Source: Chthoniobacterales bacterium (lineage in GTDB: Bacteria; Verrucomicrobiota; Verrucomicrobiia; Chthoniobacterales; UBA10450). Taken from it: a stretch of 31,652 nt of DNA. This document shows, piece by piece, positions 31,449 through 31,652 of this stretch. Location: the NCBI GenBank assembly GCA_013697365.1, contig JACCXA010000158.1, positions 1-31,652 on the forward strand, read 5' to 3'. Numbering within the stretch: the stretch's first letter is position 1; every line of letters starts with the position of its first letter. The notes beneath the pieces are model-generated. The model was not told the origin of the DNA and did not search any database. It saw only the letters and a program-made list of their open reading frames with translations. Both the position numbers and the translations under genes were made by a program.

Positions 31449-31652
31449 ATGGCGAGTCCCACTTCGTCAGTGGCGGTAATTGGCGCAGGCGTCTCGGGCT
31501 TCGTCCCTACCGGCGCGCGGGTGTCCGTGTCGAGGATGACTGGAAGCGCGGCGGCCGTGTTGTAATCCACAATTACAGGCACGGCGGATCTGGCTTTACC
31601 CTTTCGTGGGGTTGCGCTGAAAGGGTGCTCGAGCTCGTGCGCGGTGCGGAGC
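31449..31652 (+). pseudogene. D-amino-acid-oxidase-family gene with internal deletion and frameshift (3' end beyond window)
   Basis: From ATG 31449 the first frame reads MASPTSSVAVIGAGVSG, an FAD-binding N-terminus with GxGxxG. At about 31495 homology switches to a second frame reading GLRPYRRAGVRVEDDWKRG, then VVIHNYRHGGSGFTLSWGCA. That is the C-terminal signature of the DAAO family, where HNYG-HGGSG is usual. Some 250 codons that normally lie between are missing. The two parts meet at GGGCTT, which could encode both GL-R of the C-part and SG-L of the N-part, suggesting deletion between short direct repeats. The signature Gly after HNY is Arg (AGG). The second frame runs off the window. Confidence 0.7.

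Noticed and set aside
31376..31582. Minus-strand open frame of 68 codons upstream of mqnC, open to the window end
   Set aside because: No family match; the plus strand of the same DNA carries the oxidase pseudogene signatures.

Overview
The window is about 31.7 kb of GC-rich, gene-dense bacterial chromosome. It most resembles a soil Verrucomicrobiota (Chthoniobacter/Udaeobacter-like) genome. That is inferred from four things: a family of imperfect palindromes built on CCACGGAT...AAACACGGAT between many genes, a bamA-ompH pair in a Gram-negative outer-membrane context, futalosine-pathway menaquinone synthesis (mqnC), and a bacterial 20S proteasome next to a UBact-like ubiquitin-like gene. No rRNA, tRNA, CRISPR array, phage or intact insertion sequence was seen.

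Layout. Positions 1-511 hold no recognisable gene. 512-2433 (minus) is a translationally coupled methyltransferase pair (rlmI-like, then a small SAM methyltransferase). 2534-5822 (plus) carries purC, an NTF2-fold protein and a membrane GT-C/TPR protein. 5803-11094 (minus) runs uvrD, a GxxExxY nuclease-fold gene, malQ and mdh, with CCACGGAT repeats between them. 11226-14245 (plus) is ruvC, lipB, an HTH-metallo-beta-lactamase fusion and a beta-hydroxyacid dehydrogenase. 14338-14679 is an HNH-type gene wedged between two repeat palindromes. 14739-18979 (minus) is a compact molybdenum-enzyme operon (MOSC, mobA, fdhF/ydeP-like, fdhD) in which every junction overlaps. 19147-20952 (plus) is an ABC exporter. 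20949-22692 (minus) has a GYF_2 protein, a LysM lipoprotein-like or periplasmic protein, and a vapBC locus whose toxin carries an in-frame amber codon.

The most striking locus starts at 22779. A 57-codon gene encodes a UBact-like (Pup-like) modifier ending in RQRTGQ. It is followed with overlapping stop/start codons by the proteasome beta and alpha subunits, then closely by a periplasmic N-acetylmuramoyl-L-alanine amidase and a double peptidoglycan-binding-domain protein. No ligase (PafA-like), deamidase or ATPase (ARC/Mpa) gene is in the window.

26207-31392 (minus) is a DUF3108 protein, a strong intrinsic terminator, ompH/skp, bamA and mqnC. The right edge (31449 onward, plus) is the wreck of a D-amino-acid-oxidase-family gene: its first ~17 codons are joined out of frame to its C-terminal region.

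A recurring theme is that repeats have become part of genes. CCACGGAT arms supply start or stop codons for the GxxExxY gene, the HNH gene, malQ and fdhD. A second palindrome family encodes the last ~23 residues of MobA. A probable small palindrome sits in frame inside rlmI.
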